From Paenalicyclobacillus cellulosilyticus (GTDB lineage: Bacteria > Bacillota > Bacilli > Alicyclobacillales > Alicyclobacillaceae), in assembly GCF_014647315.1 (NCBI RefSeq), contig NZ_BMOY01000006.1, forward strand, positions 1 through 64,000: DNA of 64,000 nucleotides, given 5' to 3'. The position numbers were made by a program, and so were the translations under genes. The notes under the pieces were generated by a model that did no database searches, was not told the origin of the DNA, and saw nothing but the letters and a program-made list of their open reading frames with translations. Positions within the stretch are counted from its first letter, which is position 1; each line of letters starts with the position of its first letter. This document shows, piece after piece, positions 54,887-64,000 of this stretch.

Positions 54887-56533
54887 TCACCGGCGCGGTG
54901 ACGGCCGCAGGCCGTCCGGCATCCGCCGCCGGTTCGCTTTTGCATACGACCACGGCCGCGCATCCATGTGCCACCACGGCGCGCGCACGAGGATGTCTTT
55001 GAGCTCACCCGGCCGGTAAGGCGCCACGCCCGCCAGGTACGGTACCCCGAACGACCGCAGCGAACACAGGTGCACCGCAATCCAGAACACGCCGAGGACG
55101 ATGCCGAACAACCCCAACACGGCCGCCAACAGCATCAGCGGAAACCGCAGCATGCGAATGGTGATGGCGGCGTTGAATTTGGGAATGGTGAACGATGCGA
55201 TCCCGGTGAGCGCCACCACAATCACCATCGGCGCGGAGACAATCCCCGCCTGCACCGCCGCCTGACCGATGACGAGCGCACCCAGAATGCTGACCGCCTG
55301 TCCGACCGTCCGTGGCAGACGAATGCTCGCCTCGCGGAGCGCTTCGAACGAGATTTCCATGATCAACGCCTCGATGAGGGCGGGAAAAGGGATGGTTTCG
55401 CGCGCCGCGGCCACCGTCAGCACCAGGCTCGTCGGGATCATATCCTGGTGATAGGTGATGGTGGCGATGTAAAACGCCGGCAACAACAGCGCGATGAGGA
55501 AGAACCCGAAGCGAAGCCACCGAATGGCATTGGACATCCAAAATTGCTCATAGTAGTCCTCGCTCGACTGCAGCATCTGCCAAAACGTGATGGGCCCGGT
55601 GAGGACAAACGGCGTTCCGTCCGTGAAGACGGCGAATCGCCCCTCGAGCAGTTGCGCCGCGACCGTGTCGGGCCGCTCTGAGTACTGCATCTGCGGAAAC
55701 GGCGAACGCGGGCTGTCGCGCAGCAATTCCTCGAGGTAACCGCTTTCGAGCACCGCGTCCAAACGAATGTTCTTGAGACGCTGTGTAACCTCCGCGATGA
55801 CCTTCTTATCGGCAAGTCCTTCGATGTACGCCAACACCACCTGGGTTCGGGTCTGCGTACCGATGGTGAACGGCACCATCTTCAAGTTGGGGGTGCGAAT
55901 GCGCTGGCGCAACAGCGCGGTGTTGGTGCGCAACACCTCGGTGAAACCTTCCCGCGGGCCTCGGATGACGGTCTCGGACAGCGGTTCCGCCACCTGACGG
56001 CGGTTGGTGTTGACGATGTTGAGCGCAAGCCCCTTCGTCTGCCCGTCCATGAGCAGCACCGCGTGCGCAGACAGGATACGCTCCACCGCCTCGCCCAGGG
56101 TGTGAACCTCTAGAACCTGGGAAACCGACAACCCCATCTGCAGCACGGTGTCCAGGGAACGCACCACATCCGGATGCTCAGGATCCTCAAACAAGAGCGG
56201 ATACAGGGCGTGCATATGCAGGTCGTCCGTCTTCACCAAGCCGTCGATGTACACGATGAGCCATTCGGTATCCGGGACGCGCACCTTGCGGAATACCACA
56301 TCGGAGCAGTCGCAAAACAGCTCCCGCAGCGCCGCTTCGTTTTCGGACAAGCGCGGCGCGAGCGGGCGCTCTTCCCATGCGCCGCGTTCTGCTTCCTGTC
56401 CTTGTCCGGATGGAGCTTGCGCTTGCGACGCATGCTGCTGGGGCGTCTTTCCAGGATCATCCTCGGGCGAACGGGAAGCCGAAGCAGGGTCCTGTCGCCG
56501 TGTCAGCGGGCGCAGCCGTGTCGTTTTGTTCAT
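54887..56533 (-). CDS. Spore germination protein, GerA family
   Basis: GerA is the A subunit of the nutrient germinant receptor; recent work on the family shows it forms an ion channel that opens on germinant binding. The 548-residue protein has a low-complexity N-terminus (1-60), soluble N-terminal domains (60-300) with FRKVRVPDTEWLIVYIDG and YIEGLADKKVI, and then membrane segments. Hallmarks are PFVLTGPITFWQMLQSSEDYY, PTSLVLTVAAARETIPFP and EALREASIRLPRTVGQA. GGGAGGG precedes the ATG at 56533. It is the first gene of the operon. Confidence 0.95.
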   Translation of the reverse strand: MNKTTRLRPLTRRQDPASASRSPEDDPGKTPQQHASQAQAPSGQGQEAERGAWEERPLAPRLSENEAALRELFCDCSDVVFRKVRVPDTEWLIVYIDGLVKTDDLHMHALYPLLFEDPEHPDVVRSLDTVLQMGLSVSQVLEVHTLGEAVERILSAHAVLLMDGQTKGLALNIVNTNRRQVAEPLSETVIRGPREGFTEVLRTNTALLRQRIRTPNLKMVPFTIGTQTRTQVVLAYIEGLADKKVIAEVTQRLKNIRLDAVLESGYLEELLRDSPRSPFPQMQYSERPDTVAAQLLEGRFAVFTDGTPFVLTGPITFWQMLQSSEDYYEQFWMSNAIRWLRFGFFLIALLLPAFYIATITYHQDMIPTSLVLTVAAARETIPFPALIEALIMEISFEALREASIRLPRTVGQAVSILGALVIGQAAVQAGIVSAPMVIVVALTGIASFTIPKFNAAITIRMLRFPLMLLAAVLGLFGIVLGVFWIAVHLCSLRSFGVPYLAGVAPYRPGELKDILVRAPWWHMDARPWSYAKANRRRMPDGLRPSPRR

Positions 56534-56561
56534 GGGTTCCCTCCCGCTGCCAGGATGGTCT

Positions 56562-56831
56562 TCATGACCAGTGTTTCCCGTCCGCGCGGAGAACATGAGC
56601 GGTGAAATCGTCATCCGTGCCGGGCCAAACGGCGAATCCGCGCGCTCTCACCTCGCTTTCCACCCGGCGGATGAGATCCTCGAGCACTTTGGCGTCGTCG
56701 ATGTGGCGAATGGCCGCCTGCACGGAATCAGGCACCAGCCCGTAACGCAATGCCAGCAGCCCGATGAGCCGGTCCTGCGCTTCGTGCGGTACCCGGTCTG
56801 CCTGCGCCGCTGCCTCTGCCGTGGTCCGCAT
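56562..56831 (-). CDS. Hypothetical small protein
   Basis: This 89-residue protein begins MRTTAEAAAQADRVPHEAQ. It has a mainly helical, charged sequence (ALRYGLVPDSVQAAIRHIDDAKVLEDLIRRVE) and no membrane segment. GAAGGAGGG lies 6 bases upstream of the ATG, which supports real translation. The helix pattern resembles the C-terminal tails of DUF4351/Rpn-type proteins, but I cannot assign it. It lies between the UspA gene and gerA on the same strand, 28 bases from gerA. Confidence 0.6.
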   Translation of the reverse strand: MRTTAEAAAQADRVPHEAQDRLIGLLALRYGLVPDSVQAAIRHIDDAKVLEDLIRRVESEVRARGFAVWPGTDDDFTAHVLRADGKHWS

Positions 56832-56920
56832 GACGAACCCTCCTTCACACAACCTGTATGCATCGGTGTCCATCAGGCCAAACGGCATGGCGTCATCGCC
56901 AAACGGCGTGGCGTCACAGG

Positions 56921-57337
56921 TCAATGCGAGACCAAAACCGGCAGCTCGGTGCGTTGGAGCAGTTCATGCACCACCGGTCCCATCCGCAGCATGTGCCGGT
57001 TCGATCCGCCGACGATGACGAGATCGGCCCCTTCTTCGCGCGCCACCTCGCCAATCGTATGCGCCGGATCGCCTATCTCATGCCGGAACTTCACCCGCGT
57101 CCGCCAAGGCTGGAATTCATGCAGGACAAGCTCTTCTATCTCCTTTGTGCGCAAAAGTTCATCGCGAGTGAGGATTTGGCGCAAGCCAATCGGGGTCTTG
57201 TAATAAACGGATGCGTTTTGGCGCGACACATGCAGCACCGTCAGCCAAGCGTCATCGATGTGGGACAAAAAGAACTTGGTCAGCAGCACCGCGTTTCCGG
57301 CCGGGTTGACATGATCGACCGCCCACAGGATCTTCAT
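56921..57337 (-). CDS. Universal stress protein (UspA) family
   Basis: This 138-residue alpha/beta protein starts MKILWAVDHVNPAGNA and ends DLVIVGGSNRHMLRMGPVVHELLQRTELPVLVSH, the UspA fold. ATP-binding members have G-x2-G-x9-G-S/T; here the final Gly-Ser/Thr part is replaced (MGPVVHE), so nucleotide binding is doubtful and it may belong to the non-binding class. GGGGGTG precedes the ATG. Function is a guess from the family: stress tolerance. Confidence 0.8.
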   Translation of the reverse strand: MKILWAVDHVNPAGNAVLLTKFFLSHIDDAWLTVLHVSRQNASVYYKTPIGLRQILTRDELLRTKEIEELVLHEFQPWRTRVKFRHEIGDPAHTIGEVAREEGADLVIVGGSNRHMLRMGPVVHELLQRTELPVLVSH

Positions 57338-57501
57338 CTGAAACACCCCCGCGGCCATCCATTGGCGGATGGCGATGACGTTCTCCGACTCCATCATCCG
57401 CCATGGCCGCGCACACGAACAGACACGGAATGACCGGTCCCAGCGAAGCCGTGCACAGGATATCTTCAACCCATCGGACTAGTACGAACGGCCGAGGCAA
57501 C

Positions 57502-58737
57502 TCAGATCCAGGACAGCATCATCCCCGCAAACGCAGAAAGGATCACCGCACCCCACACGGGCAGCCGCCACATGGCGATCCATCCGTACGCCACGATGGC
57601 CACACAAAGGTCGGCCGGCGTCCGCACCGCCGTCGTGAAGACCGGGTTGTATAAGGCTGCCGCGAGCACTCCGACCACCGCCGCGTTCACCCCCGCGAGT
57701 GCCGCATGGCAACCCGGGCGGCGCCGCAGCGCGTCCCAAAATGGCAACACCCCCACTACCAGGAGAAAGGCAGGAAGGAAGATGGCCACCAAGGCGACAG
57801 CTGCTCCGAGGACGCCATGCGGATACGGCCTCATCACCGCGCCCAGGTAAGCGGCGAAGGTAAACAACGGCCCGGGCACGGCTTGCGCCGCACCGTATCC
57901 GGCCAAGAATTGATCCTTGGTCACCCAACCTGGCGGCACAACTTGGTTTTCCAACAGCGGGAGCACGACGTGTCCGCCTCCGAACACCAGCGCGCCTGCC
58001 CGGTAAAAGCTGTCGATCACGGCGAGGGTCTGGTTGTGGGTGATGGCGCGCAGCACCGGCAGCGCCAGCAGAAGCGCAAAAAAGCACGCCAAACTCCCTG
58101 CCGCCGTGCGCCGGCGGATGGGGACGGAGAACATGCCGGCATCTCCCGCCACAGTTGCCGAAGACGGGGCGAGCCACCGCCAGCCCACCATCCCGGCCGC
58201 CGCGATGATGGCCACCTGAACGACACTGGAAGGCCACAGCAGCGAGAGCACAGCGGACACCAGGGCAATGGTTCCAGGCGCTTTGCCGGTGGCGAATCTG
58301 GTCGCCATCGACCACACCGCTTGGGCCACGACAGCCACGGCGACCAGCATCATCCCATGCAACCAACCTGGATGTTGCACATGCGTACCGGTTAAGATGT
58401 ACGCGAAGACGACCAAGGCGACGGCGGACGGAAGCGTGAACCCAGCCCATGCGGCCAGCCCGCCGAGCAGCCCGGCCCGACGGATGCCGATGGCGATACC
58501 CACCTGGCTGCTCGCGGGACCAGGGAGGAACTGGCATAAGGCAACGAGATCGGCATAATCCTGTTCATCCAGCCAACGCCGTCGTTGTACATATTCGTCG
58601 TGAAAATACCCGAGATGGGCGATGGGCCCGCCGAACGATGTGAGGCCGAGACGAAGCGCGACTTGGAATACCTCTCCAACCGATCCGCGTGATGCGTTGC
58701 CTCCGGTTGCACTGCCCGAGTTGGTTTCTTGCCGCAT
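57502..58737 (-). CDS. chrA: Chromate transporter ChrA
   Basis: This is a two-domain (long-chain) CHR family membrane transporter of 411 residues. The first CHR domain has RLGLTSFGGPIAHLGYFHDE and QFLPGPASSQVG. The second has RAGALVFGGGHVVLPLL and AAQAVPGPLFTFAAYLG. Members expel chromate from the cytoplasm, although many homologues have untested substrates. GGGGGGATG lies upstream of the ATG at 58737. No ChrB regulator is adjacent. It is divergent from the TRIC-type gene. Confidence 0.92.
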   Translation of the reverse strand: MRQETNSGSATGGNASRGSVGEVFQVALRLGLTSFGGPIAHLGYFHDEYVQRRRWLDEQDYADLVALCQFLPGPASSQVGIAIGIRRAGLLGGLAAWAGFTLPSAVALVVFAYILTGTHVQHPGWLHGMMLVAVAVVAQAVWSMATRFATGKAPGTIALVSAVLSLLWPSSVVQVAIIAAAGMVGWRWLAPSSATVAGDAGMFSVPIRRRTAAGSLACFFALLLALPVLRAITHNQTLAVIDSFYRAGALVFGGGHVVLPLLENQVVPPGWVTKDQFLAGYGAAQAVPGPLFTFAAYLGAVMRPYPHGVLGAAVALVAIFLPAFLLVVGVLPFWDALRRRPGCHAALAGVNAAVVGVLAAALYNPVFTTAVRTPADLCVAIVAYGWIAMWRLPVWGAVILSAFAGMMLSWI

Positions 58738-58927
58738 ACGACATCCCCCCACGCAACATGCCGATATCCGGCCGCTTGGACGCCGACCAACGGAAGACTG
58801 GTTTGCAGCCGGTTGGGTATGGCCGTGCGAGATGCGCCACAGTTGCCTCCATTGTACCATACGGTCGACAACCGGTGCGTCCCCGACGTAGAATGAGCTT
58901 CGGATGAAAGGAGCCGTGAGAGGACAC

Positions 58928-59611
58928 ATGGTGGCGTGGGATCTCTTCAGCTTCGTCGGCGTCATGGCGTATGCTGCGAGCGGTGCTGTGGTTGCGATAG
59001 AGGAACAGTACGACATGTTCGGCGTCTGCGTGCTCGGCTTTGTCACCTCATTCGGCGGCGGGATCCTGAGGAACGTGGTCGTCGGGATCCCGTTGAAGAG
59101 CTTCTGGTCTCAGACGAGCATGTTCTTAGCAGCATTTGGAACACTGGTGGCCATCTTGCTTCTGCCGACGCGCTGGTTGCTGCACGGAAAACGGTGGATT
59201 GTCGTCTTTGACGCCATCGGGTTATCCGCCTTCGCCATCCAGGGTGCATTGTACGCAAAACAGATGCACTACCCGCTCATCGCCGTGGTGATGGCCGCGG
59301 TGTTGACCGGCATCGGCGGCGGTCTCATCCGCGATGTGCTGGCAGGGCGCAAGCCGTTTGTCCTGCGCGAGGAGATCTACGCCGTCTGGGCGATGCTGGC
59401 CGGTTTGGTGATTGGCCTGGGATGGGTGGACGGCCGTCATCCAGTGCGGTTGTATGTGCTGTTTGCAGCCATCTTTGCGCTGCGCCTGCTCTCCGTCTGG
59501 CGCAATTGGCACATCCCGCGCAAGCCATTCCGAACCCCTCGCCTGGCCGGCCGGCCGCAACCGGCGGCCAGCGCAGAGGGTGAAATCCATGGCAGGCCCG
59601 GTTCGGTTTGA
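58928..59611 (+). CDS. TRIC/UPF0126 family membrane protein
   Basis: This 227-residue membrane protein has two internally similar three-helix halves. Half one carries TSFGGGILRNVVVG and half two LTGIGGGLIRDVLAGRKPFVLREEIYA, the duplicated GGG-x-x-RD/N motif of the bacterial TRIC (UPF0126, YvgT-like) family. Some members are trimeric potassium channels and some have been linked to glycine transport. The ATG at 58928 is chosen because GAGAGG lies just upstream; the ATG at 58904 precedes the AAAGGAG site. The tail after residue 205 is basic and variable. Confidence 0.88.
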   Translation: MVAWDLFSFVGVMAYAASGAVVAIEEQYDMFGVCVLGFVTSFGGGILRNVVVGIPLKSFWSQTSMFLAAFGTLVAILLLPTRWLLHGKRWIVVFDAIGLSAFAIQGALYAKQMHYPLIAVVMAAVLTGIGGGLIRDVLAGRKPFVLREEIYAVWAMLAGLVIGLGWVDGRHPVRLYVLFAAIFALRLLSVWRNWHIPRKPFRTPRLAGRPQPAASAEGEIHGRPGSV

Positions 59612-59733
59612 TACGCCAACTGGGCAAAGATGCGGGACGCTTGGATGCACTGCGGGTGCACCGCCGTAAGCCGTGCGTTCGGACACCCGCGACGCCTTGG
59701 CACGTACACCACCTTCGCGGGAGGGGAGCCAAG

Positions 59734-60198
59734 ATGAAGAGAATCCGCCTGCGCGGCCACCACCTGTTGTGTCTGCTCGGCTATCGCGGGATGGGCTACT
59801 CTGCGGCGTTCACAGCCAACATGACGCGCATTCACGCCACACTGCGCCGCCAGCCCGACACCCTCGTCGAGCTCGTGGACGGCCCCGACGACTTGTGCGA
59901 TCACTTTCCACCCGACCAACCGCGCCACTGCGAAGACGGAAACGTCCAGCGACGAGACGCGGCCGTCCTCGCCCAATCCGGCCTATCTCCCGGCGACATG
60001 CGGCCATGGCGAGAACTTGAGGTGGTGCTCGGCGCACGTTTTGTACCCGCCGATATCCCGCGCTTGTGCAGTACCTGTCCATGGCTGCCATACGGGGTGT
60101 GTGAAGACGGCCTGCGCCGCATCCGGGCCGGGGAAGGGTTGTTTCCTGTCGGAGATGGGACGCATGATGCGACGAGGAACACGTCTTGCTTTTCATGA
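59734..60198 (+). CDS. DUF1284 domain protein
   Basis: This 154-residue protein begins MKRIRLRGHHLLCLLGYRGMGYS, the DUF1284 signature, and has several conserved cysteines and histidines (HHLLC, DLCDHFP, CSTCPW, GVCEDG) that could bind a metal or iron-sulfur cluster. The function is unknown. GGGAGGGG lies about 6 bases upstream of the ATG. It ends overlapping the 3' end of rlmD by 6 bases, tail to tail. Confidence 0.8.
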   Translation: MKRIRLRGHHLLCLLGYRGMGYSAAFTANMTRIHATLRRQPDTLVELVDGPDDLCDHFPPDQPRHCEDGNVQRRDAAVLAQSGLSPGDMRPWRELEVVLGARFVPADIPRLCSTCPWLPYGVCEDGLRRIRAGEGLFPVGDGTHDATRNTSCFS

Positions 60199-61644
60199 CG
60201 CACCGGACAAATCCAGCAAGGCGCAACACTCGATGTGGCTCGTCTGGGGAAACATGTCCACCGGTTGCACCCGGCGCACCACAAAGCCCCCGTCCGCCAG
60301 TACGCGCAGGTCGCGGGCGAGGGTGGCCGGGTTGCACGACACGTAGATGATGCGGCGCGGGCGAGCGGCCACCACCGCCGCCAGCACCTGGGGCGCACAC
60401 CCTTTGCGCGGCGGATCGAGCACCACCACATCGAAGTGCTCCTGGGTGCAGAGCCTGGGCAGAATGCGCTCCACCGCCCCCGTGAGGAACACCGCGTGGG
60501 CGATCCCGTTGTGCGCCGCGTTGCGGCGCGCGTCCGCCACCGCCGCCGGCACCTGCTCCACACCCACCACCTTGCGCGCCTGCCGCGCCAAGACCAGGGC
60601 GATGGTCCCCGTGCCACAGTACGCGTCGAGGACCACGTCCGTCGGCTGCAGCGCTGCCGCCTGCACCACCTGGGCATAGAGGACGCGCGCTTGGGCGGTG
60701 TTCACCTGAAAGAACGACCGCGGGGAGATGAGAAACTCCAGCCCTTCGATGCGCTCCGTGAGCGCGGCCTTGCCGCCGAGCACTTCCACGGTCGGGCCCC
60801 AGACGGGCCCGGTCCGGTACGGCTGCACCGTCCGGCAGACGCTCACCACGCGGGGAAGCGCAAGCAGATCATCCACCACCTGGCGCAGGTCGAGATCCTG
60901 CCGCGCCGCGACGAGCACCACCATCTGCTCGCCGGTCGTATACGACTCGCGGACGATGAGGTGATGCACGTCCGCTGCGGCCGGGCCGAGGGCGTCTGCC
61001 AGCACACGCACCACCGCGCGGACGGTCTGTTCCATCGCCGCACTGGCCAGGTGACACGCCTCCGTCGGCACCAGTTCGTGGCTTCCCATGGCAAAAAAGC
61101 CGGCCGTCAACCGGCCAGGCGGATCCGTCCACCGCAGAGGTACCTGGATCTGGTTCCGGTACCGCCACGGGTTGTCCATCCCGAGCACCGGCGCCACCGG
61201 CACGTCCGCCAAGCGGCCAATCCGCCGCAGCGCCGCCTCCACCACGCGCCGCTTGTGCTCAAGCTGCCGCGGGTATGCCAAGTGCTGCAACTGACAGCCG
61301 CCGCATGCACCGAACACCGCGCACTTGGGCAGGACGCGCCCCGTGTCCGCCATCGCATACCCATTCCCGTCCGTCGCCACGGTGGCAGCCGCCGGTCCGC
61401 GGCGGCCTTCGTACTGCGCTCCCTCTGCCGCGTCTTGGCGCGCAGCCGTGGTGGGCACAGGTTCCGGCGCCGAGACGAGGCGGGCGCGCCCGTAGCGGCG
61501 CGCCACCTGCGTCACTTCCACCCATGCCTGCTCCCCCGGCAGAAGGCCGGGCACGAACACCGTCAGCCCGTCGATGTACGCGATGCCTTCCCCGTCGTCG
61601 TTCAACCGCACCGCTGTGGCCAGATGCCGTTCGCCTGCACGCAT
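60193..61644 (-). CDS. rlmD: 23S rRNA (uracil-C5)-methyltransferase RlmD-like
   Basis: This is a SAM-dependent RNA m5U methyltransferase of the TrmA/RlmD family, 483 residues. An N-terminal TRAM domain (about 1-60) is followed by an iron-sulfur cysteine region (CAVFGACGGCQLQH). The Rossmann methyltransferase domain has LDAYCGTGTIAL, VVLDPPRKGC (motif IV) and the catalytic Cys in YVSCNPATLARDL. In Bacilli such proteins (RlmCD) modify U747 and U1939 of 23S rRNA. About 25 residues before the cysteine motif are an unusual Ala/Gly-rich linker. It is convergent with the DUF1284 gene. Confidence 0.9.
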   Translation of the reverse strand: MRAGERHLATAVRLNDDGEGIAYIDGLTVFVPGLLPGEQAWVEVTQVARRYGRARLVSAPEPVPTTAARQDAAEGAQYEGRRGPAAATVATDGNGYAMADTGRVLPKCAVFGACGGCQLQHLAYPRQLEHKRRVVEAALRRIGRLADVPVAPVLGMDNPWRYRNQIQVPLRWTDPPGRLTAGFFAMGSHELVPTEACHLASAAMEQTVRAVVRVLADALGPAAADVHHLIVRESYTTGEQMVVLVAARQDLDLRQVVDDLLALPRVVSVCRTVQPYRTGPVWGPTVEVLGGKAALTERIEGLEFLISPRSFFQVNTAQARVLYAQVVQAAALQPTDVVLDAYCGTGTIALVLARQARKVVGVEQVPAAVADARRNAAHNGIAHAVFLTGAVERILPRLCTQEHFDVVVLDPPRKGCAPQVLAAVVAARPRRIIYVSCNPATLARDLRVLADGGFVVRRVQPVDMFPQTSHIECCALLDLSGAS

Positions 61645-61742
61645 GCCGTTCCTCCGCGTCCATCGTGTTGACCTTGGCGTTCAACCGAAGTGCCGCGCCA
61701 ACGGCGGCCGCGCCCGCGGCGCCTTCCCCACGCCACGCCGGC

Positions 61743-63188
61743 TCAGGCGTTCCCGCCCGGCTTGCCGAGCCGCTCGAGGAGGAGCTTGTTGACCACCGCC
61801 GGATTGGCCTTACCTTTCGTCGCCTTCATGATCTGGCCGACCAGCGCCCCGAGCGCCTTCTCCTTGCCGCCCTGGTAATCGGCGACCGACTTCGGGTTGT
61901 TGGCGATGACCTCGTCGACGATGCCCAAAAGCGCCGCCTCGTCGCTGATCTGCTCCATCCCGAGCTCCTTGATGAGCACCGGCGCGTCCTTGCCCGTCTC
62001 ACACATCGCTTTGAAGACCTCGCGCGCCTGCTTGATGGAGATGGTGCCCTTGTCCACTTCGGCGATGAGCCCCGCCAGCTGCGCCGGACGCACCGGCGAG
62101 TCCGCCACGCTCAGGTTGTTGGCGTTCAGGTACCCGAGCAGGTCGCTCATCACCCAGTTGCTCGCCGCTTTCGGATCGGCACCTGCAGCCACCACCTGCT
62201 CAAAATAGGCCGCCACGCCCGGATCGGACGTGAGCACGCCCGCGTCGTACGCAGGCAGGTTGAGCTCCCGCATGTAGCGATCCCGCTTCGCGAGCGGCAG
62301 CTCCGGCACGGTCGCCCGCACCCGTGCCAGCCATTCGTCGTCGATGTGCAGACGCACCAGATCCGGCTCGGGGAAGTAGCGGTAGTCGTGCGCCTCTTCC
62401 TTCGTCCGCATGGACACGGTGGTCTGCGTGGCCTCGTCAAACCGGCGCGTCTCCTGCACCACCTTGCCGCCGCTGCGCAGGATGGCCGTCTGCCGCTCGA
62501 CTTCGTACTCAAGCGCCTTCTGCACGAACCGGAACGAGTTGATGTTTTTGAGCTCCGTCTTCTCGCCGAACGCCGCTTGTCCCACCGGGCGCAGCGAGAT
62601 GTTGGCGTCGCAGCGCAGCGACCCTTCCTCCATCTTGCAATCCGACACGTCGCAGTACTGCATGATGCTGCGGATGGTTTCCAGGTACAGCCGCGCCTCC
62701 TCCGGCGAGCGGATGTCCGGCTTCGACACAATCTCAATCAACGGCACGCCGGTCCGGTTGTAGTCGACGAGAGAGTGACTGCCGTCCGGCGCGTGCATCG
62801 ACTTGCCCGCATCCTCCTCCAGGTGGACGCGCACGATGCCAATCCGCTTCCGCTCGCCGCCCACCTCAATCTCCACATACCCATCCTCGCCGATGGGCTG
62901 GTCGTACTGGGAGATCTGATACCCCTTCGGCAGGTCGGGGTAAAAGTAGTTCTTGCGGTCGAACTTGCAATCCTGATTGATCCGGCAGTTGAGCGCCAGC
63001 GCGGCACGCAGCGCCAACTCCACCGCCTGCCGGTTGAGCACCGGCAGGGTCCCGGGATGGCCCATGCACACCGGGCAGACGTTGGTGTTCGGCGGCGCGC
63101 CGAACGTGGTCTCGCAGCCGCAAAAGATCTTCGTCTTCGTCTTCAGCTCGACGTGGACTTCCAGTCCGATGACCGTCTCGAAGTTCAT
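61743..63188 (-). CDS. gatB: Aspartyl/glutamyl-tRNA amidotransferase subunit B
   Basis: GatB is the tRNA-binding kinase-like subunit that activates misacylated Glu-tRNA(Gln) or Asp-tRNA(Asn) for amidation by GatA. The 481-residue protein begins [24 protein letters not shown] and has [33 protein letters not shown] and the C-terminal YqeY-like domain. The ATG overlaps the gatA stop as ATGA. gatC is not visible and would lie upstream of gatA, beyond the window. Confidence 0.97.
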   Translation of the reverse strand: MNFETVIGLEVHVELKTKTKIFCGCETTFGAPPNTNVCPVCMGHPGTLPVLNRQAVELALRAALALNCRINQDCKFDRKNYFYPDLPKGYQISQYDQPIGEDGYVEIEVGGERKRIGIVRVHLEEDAGKSMHAPDGSHSLVDYNRTGVPLIEIVSKPDIRSPEEARLYLETIRSIMQYCDVSDCKMEEGSLRCDANISLRPVGQAAFGEKTELKNINSFRFVQKALEYEVERQTAILRSGGKVVQETRRFDEATQTTVSMRTKEEAHDYRYFPEPDLVRLHIDDEWLARVRATVPELPLAKRDRYMRELNLPAYDAGVLTSDPGVAAYFEQVVAAGADPKAASNWVMSDLLGYLNANNLSVADSPVRPAQLAGLIAEVDKGTISIKQAREVFKAMCETGKDAPVLIKELGMEQISDEAALLGIVDEVIANNPKSVADYQGGKEKALGALVGQIMKATKGKANPAVVNKLLLERLGKPGGNA

Positions 63189-64000
63189 CGCGCAGCACCC
63201 TCCACATCCGGCACCGGCAGTTCGAACCCGCGCACCTGCTCGTACGCGCGCGCCACCCGCAGCAGCGTCCGTTCATCGAACGCCTTGGCCAGGATCTGCA
63301 GTCCAATCGGCAGGCCTTGCGACGACAGGCCGCACGGGACGCTGATGCCCGGCAAGCCCGCCAGATTGGCCGGGATGGTGTACAGGTCGTTCAGATACAT
63401 CTGCAGCGGGTTGTCGATCTTCTCCCCCAGGCGGAACGCGGTCGTCGGCGCTGTCGGCGTGACAATCACGTCGCAGCGTGCAAACGCCGCCTCGAAGTCC
63501 TGGCGGATGAGCGTCCGCATCTGCTGCGCCCGCTTGTAGTACGCGTCGTAGTACCCGGACGAGAGGGCGTATGTGCCGATGATGATGCGGCGCTTGACCT
63601 CCGTCCCGAACCCTTCGCTGCGCGTCCGCTCGTACGTTTCCACCAGCGAGTCGGTCTCCACGCGCAATCCGTAGCGCACCCCGTCGTAGCGCGCCAGGTT
63701 GGACGACGCCTCCGCCGGCGCGATGAGGTAATACGTCGCCACCGCGTACTGGCAGTGCGGCAGGCTGACCTCCACCACCTCCGCCCCGGCGCGCGCGAGG
63801 GCGGCGACCGCCGCATCGACCGCCCGCTTCACCTCCGGATCGAGCCCGGTGGTGTCGATGTCGGTGACGACCCCAATCCGCAACCCTTGCACACCCGCAT
63901 CGAGACCTTGCGTAAAGTCCTCCGCCGGCAACGGGGCGGATGTGGAATCGAGCGGATCGTGCCCGCAGATGGCGTTCAATACCCACGCCGCGTCCTCCAC
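63185..64000 (-). CDS. gatA: Aspartyl/glutamyl-tRNA amidotransferase subunit A, 5' end outside the window
   Basis: The last 271 residues or so of GatA, the amidase-signature subunit that releases ammonia from glutamine. Visible features are [15 protein letters not shown] at the cut edge, [34 protein letters not shown] and [20 protein letters not shown]. The Ser-cisSer-Lys catalytic part lies beyond the window end. Apparent start codons within this region are internal. It overlaps gatB by 4 bases. Confidence 0.96.
   Translation of the reverse strand: MEDAAWVLNAICGHDPLDSTSAPLPAEDFTQGLDAGVQGLRIGVVTDIDTTGLDPEVKRAVDAAVAALARAGAEVVEVSLPHCQYAVATYYLIAPAEASSNLARYDGVRYGLRVETDSLVETYERTRSEGFGTEVKRRIIIGTYALSSGYYDAYYKRAQQMRTLIRQDFEAAFARCDVIVTPTAPTTAFRLGEKIDNPLQMYLNDLYTIPANLAGLPGISVPCGLSSQGLPIGLQILAKAFDERTLLRVARAYEQVRGFELPVPDVEGAAR

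Overview
The window is GC-rich chromosomal DNA from a spore-forming Gram-positive bacterium. The evidence is a gerA-gerC-gerB germination operon, the Firmicute block cggR-gapA-pgk-tpiA-gpmI-eno-secG-rnr-smpB-ssrA, comER, a gatB/gatA pair, strong GGAGG-type ribosome sites and frequent GTG/TTG starts. High GC together with a three-subunit urease and amidases suggests an Alicyclobacillaceae-like member of the Bacilli; this placement is inference. No CRISPR array, insertion sequence, phage or rRNA is visible. The only structural RNA gene seen is tmRNA.

Layout. 1-5.7 kb: an unknown partial gene, an FTR1 iron permease, a HesB/YneR-like protein, a NixA/HoxN nickel permease, a 1-Cys peroxiredoxin and a TIM-barrel isomerase. 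5.7-11.3 kb: citramalate synthase and a heterodimeric BmrCD-type ABC exporter. 11.4-19.2 kb, minus strand: one long nitrogen operon, fmdA (formamidase), fmdB-like zinc ribbon, amiE (aliphatic amidase), ureA-ureB-ureC-ureE-ureF-ureG-ureD. It diverges from an NCS1 permease gene at 19.5 kb across a region with consensus promoters and TnrA/GlnR-type boxes. 21.4-24.7 kb, minus strand: a guanidine-I (ykkC) riboswitch with an overlapping terminator, followed by a truncated guanidine hydrolase-like gene, a headless nucleotidyltransferase-like fragment, a degenerate CbiO-type ATPase and a nickel permease. 24.8-27.8 kb: dienelactone-hydrolase-like protein, pirin, ssrA, smpB. 28-39.4 kb: rnr, secG, an Rpn-family nuclease gene, then the glycolytic operon led by cggR. 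39.5-50.7 kb: comER, sensor kinase, membrane GNAT, pepF, HD-GYP protein, flippase, class I fumarase, lysA. 51-57.4 kb: CPA2 antiporter, ger operon with an extra small membrane gene, an unknown small gene, UspA. 57.5-64 kb: chrA, a TRIC/UPF0126 channel, a DUF1284 protein, rlmD, gatB and partial gatA.

How it fits together. Formamide, short-chain amides and urea would be hydrolysed to ammonia by the 11-19 kb operon. Guanidine would enter the same route through a nickel-dependent guanidine hydrolase that yields urea. Two nickel permeases lie near these nickel enzymes, and the NCS1 permease would import a nitrogenous substrate. Two perfect matches to the Bacillus TnrA/GlnR consensus lie upstream of the permease and of the guanidine transcription unit, which points to nitrogen-status control. 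The guanidine branch appears recently broken: the riboswitch, promoter and downstream nickel permease are intact, but a deletion removed the C-terminal part of the hydrolase and the N-terminal part of the next gene. This intact switch driving a broken enzyme and a nickel importer is the most unusual feature of the window.
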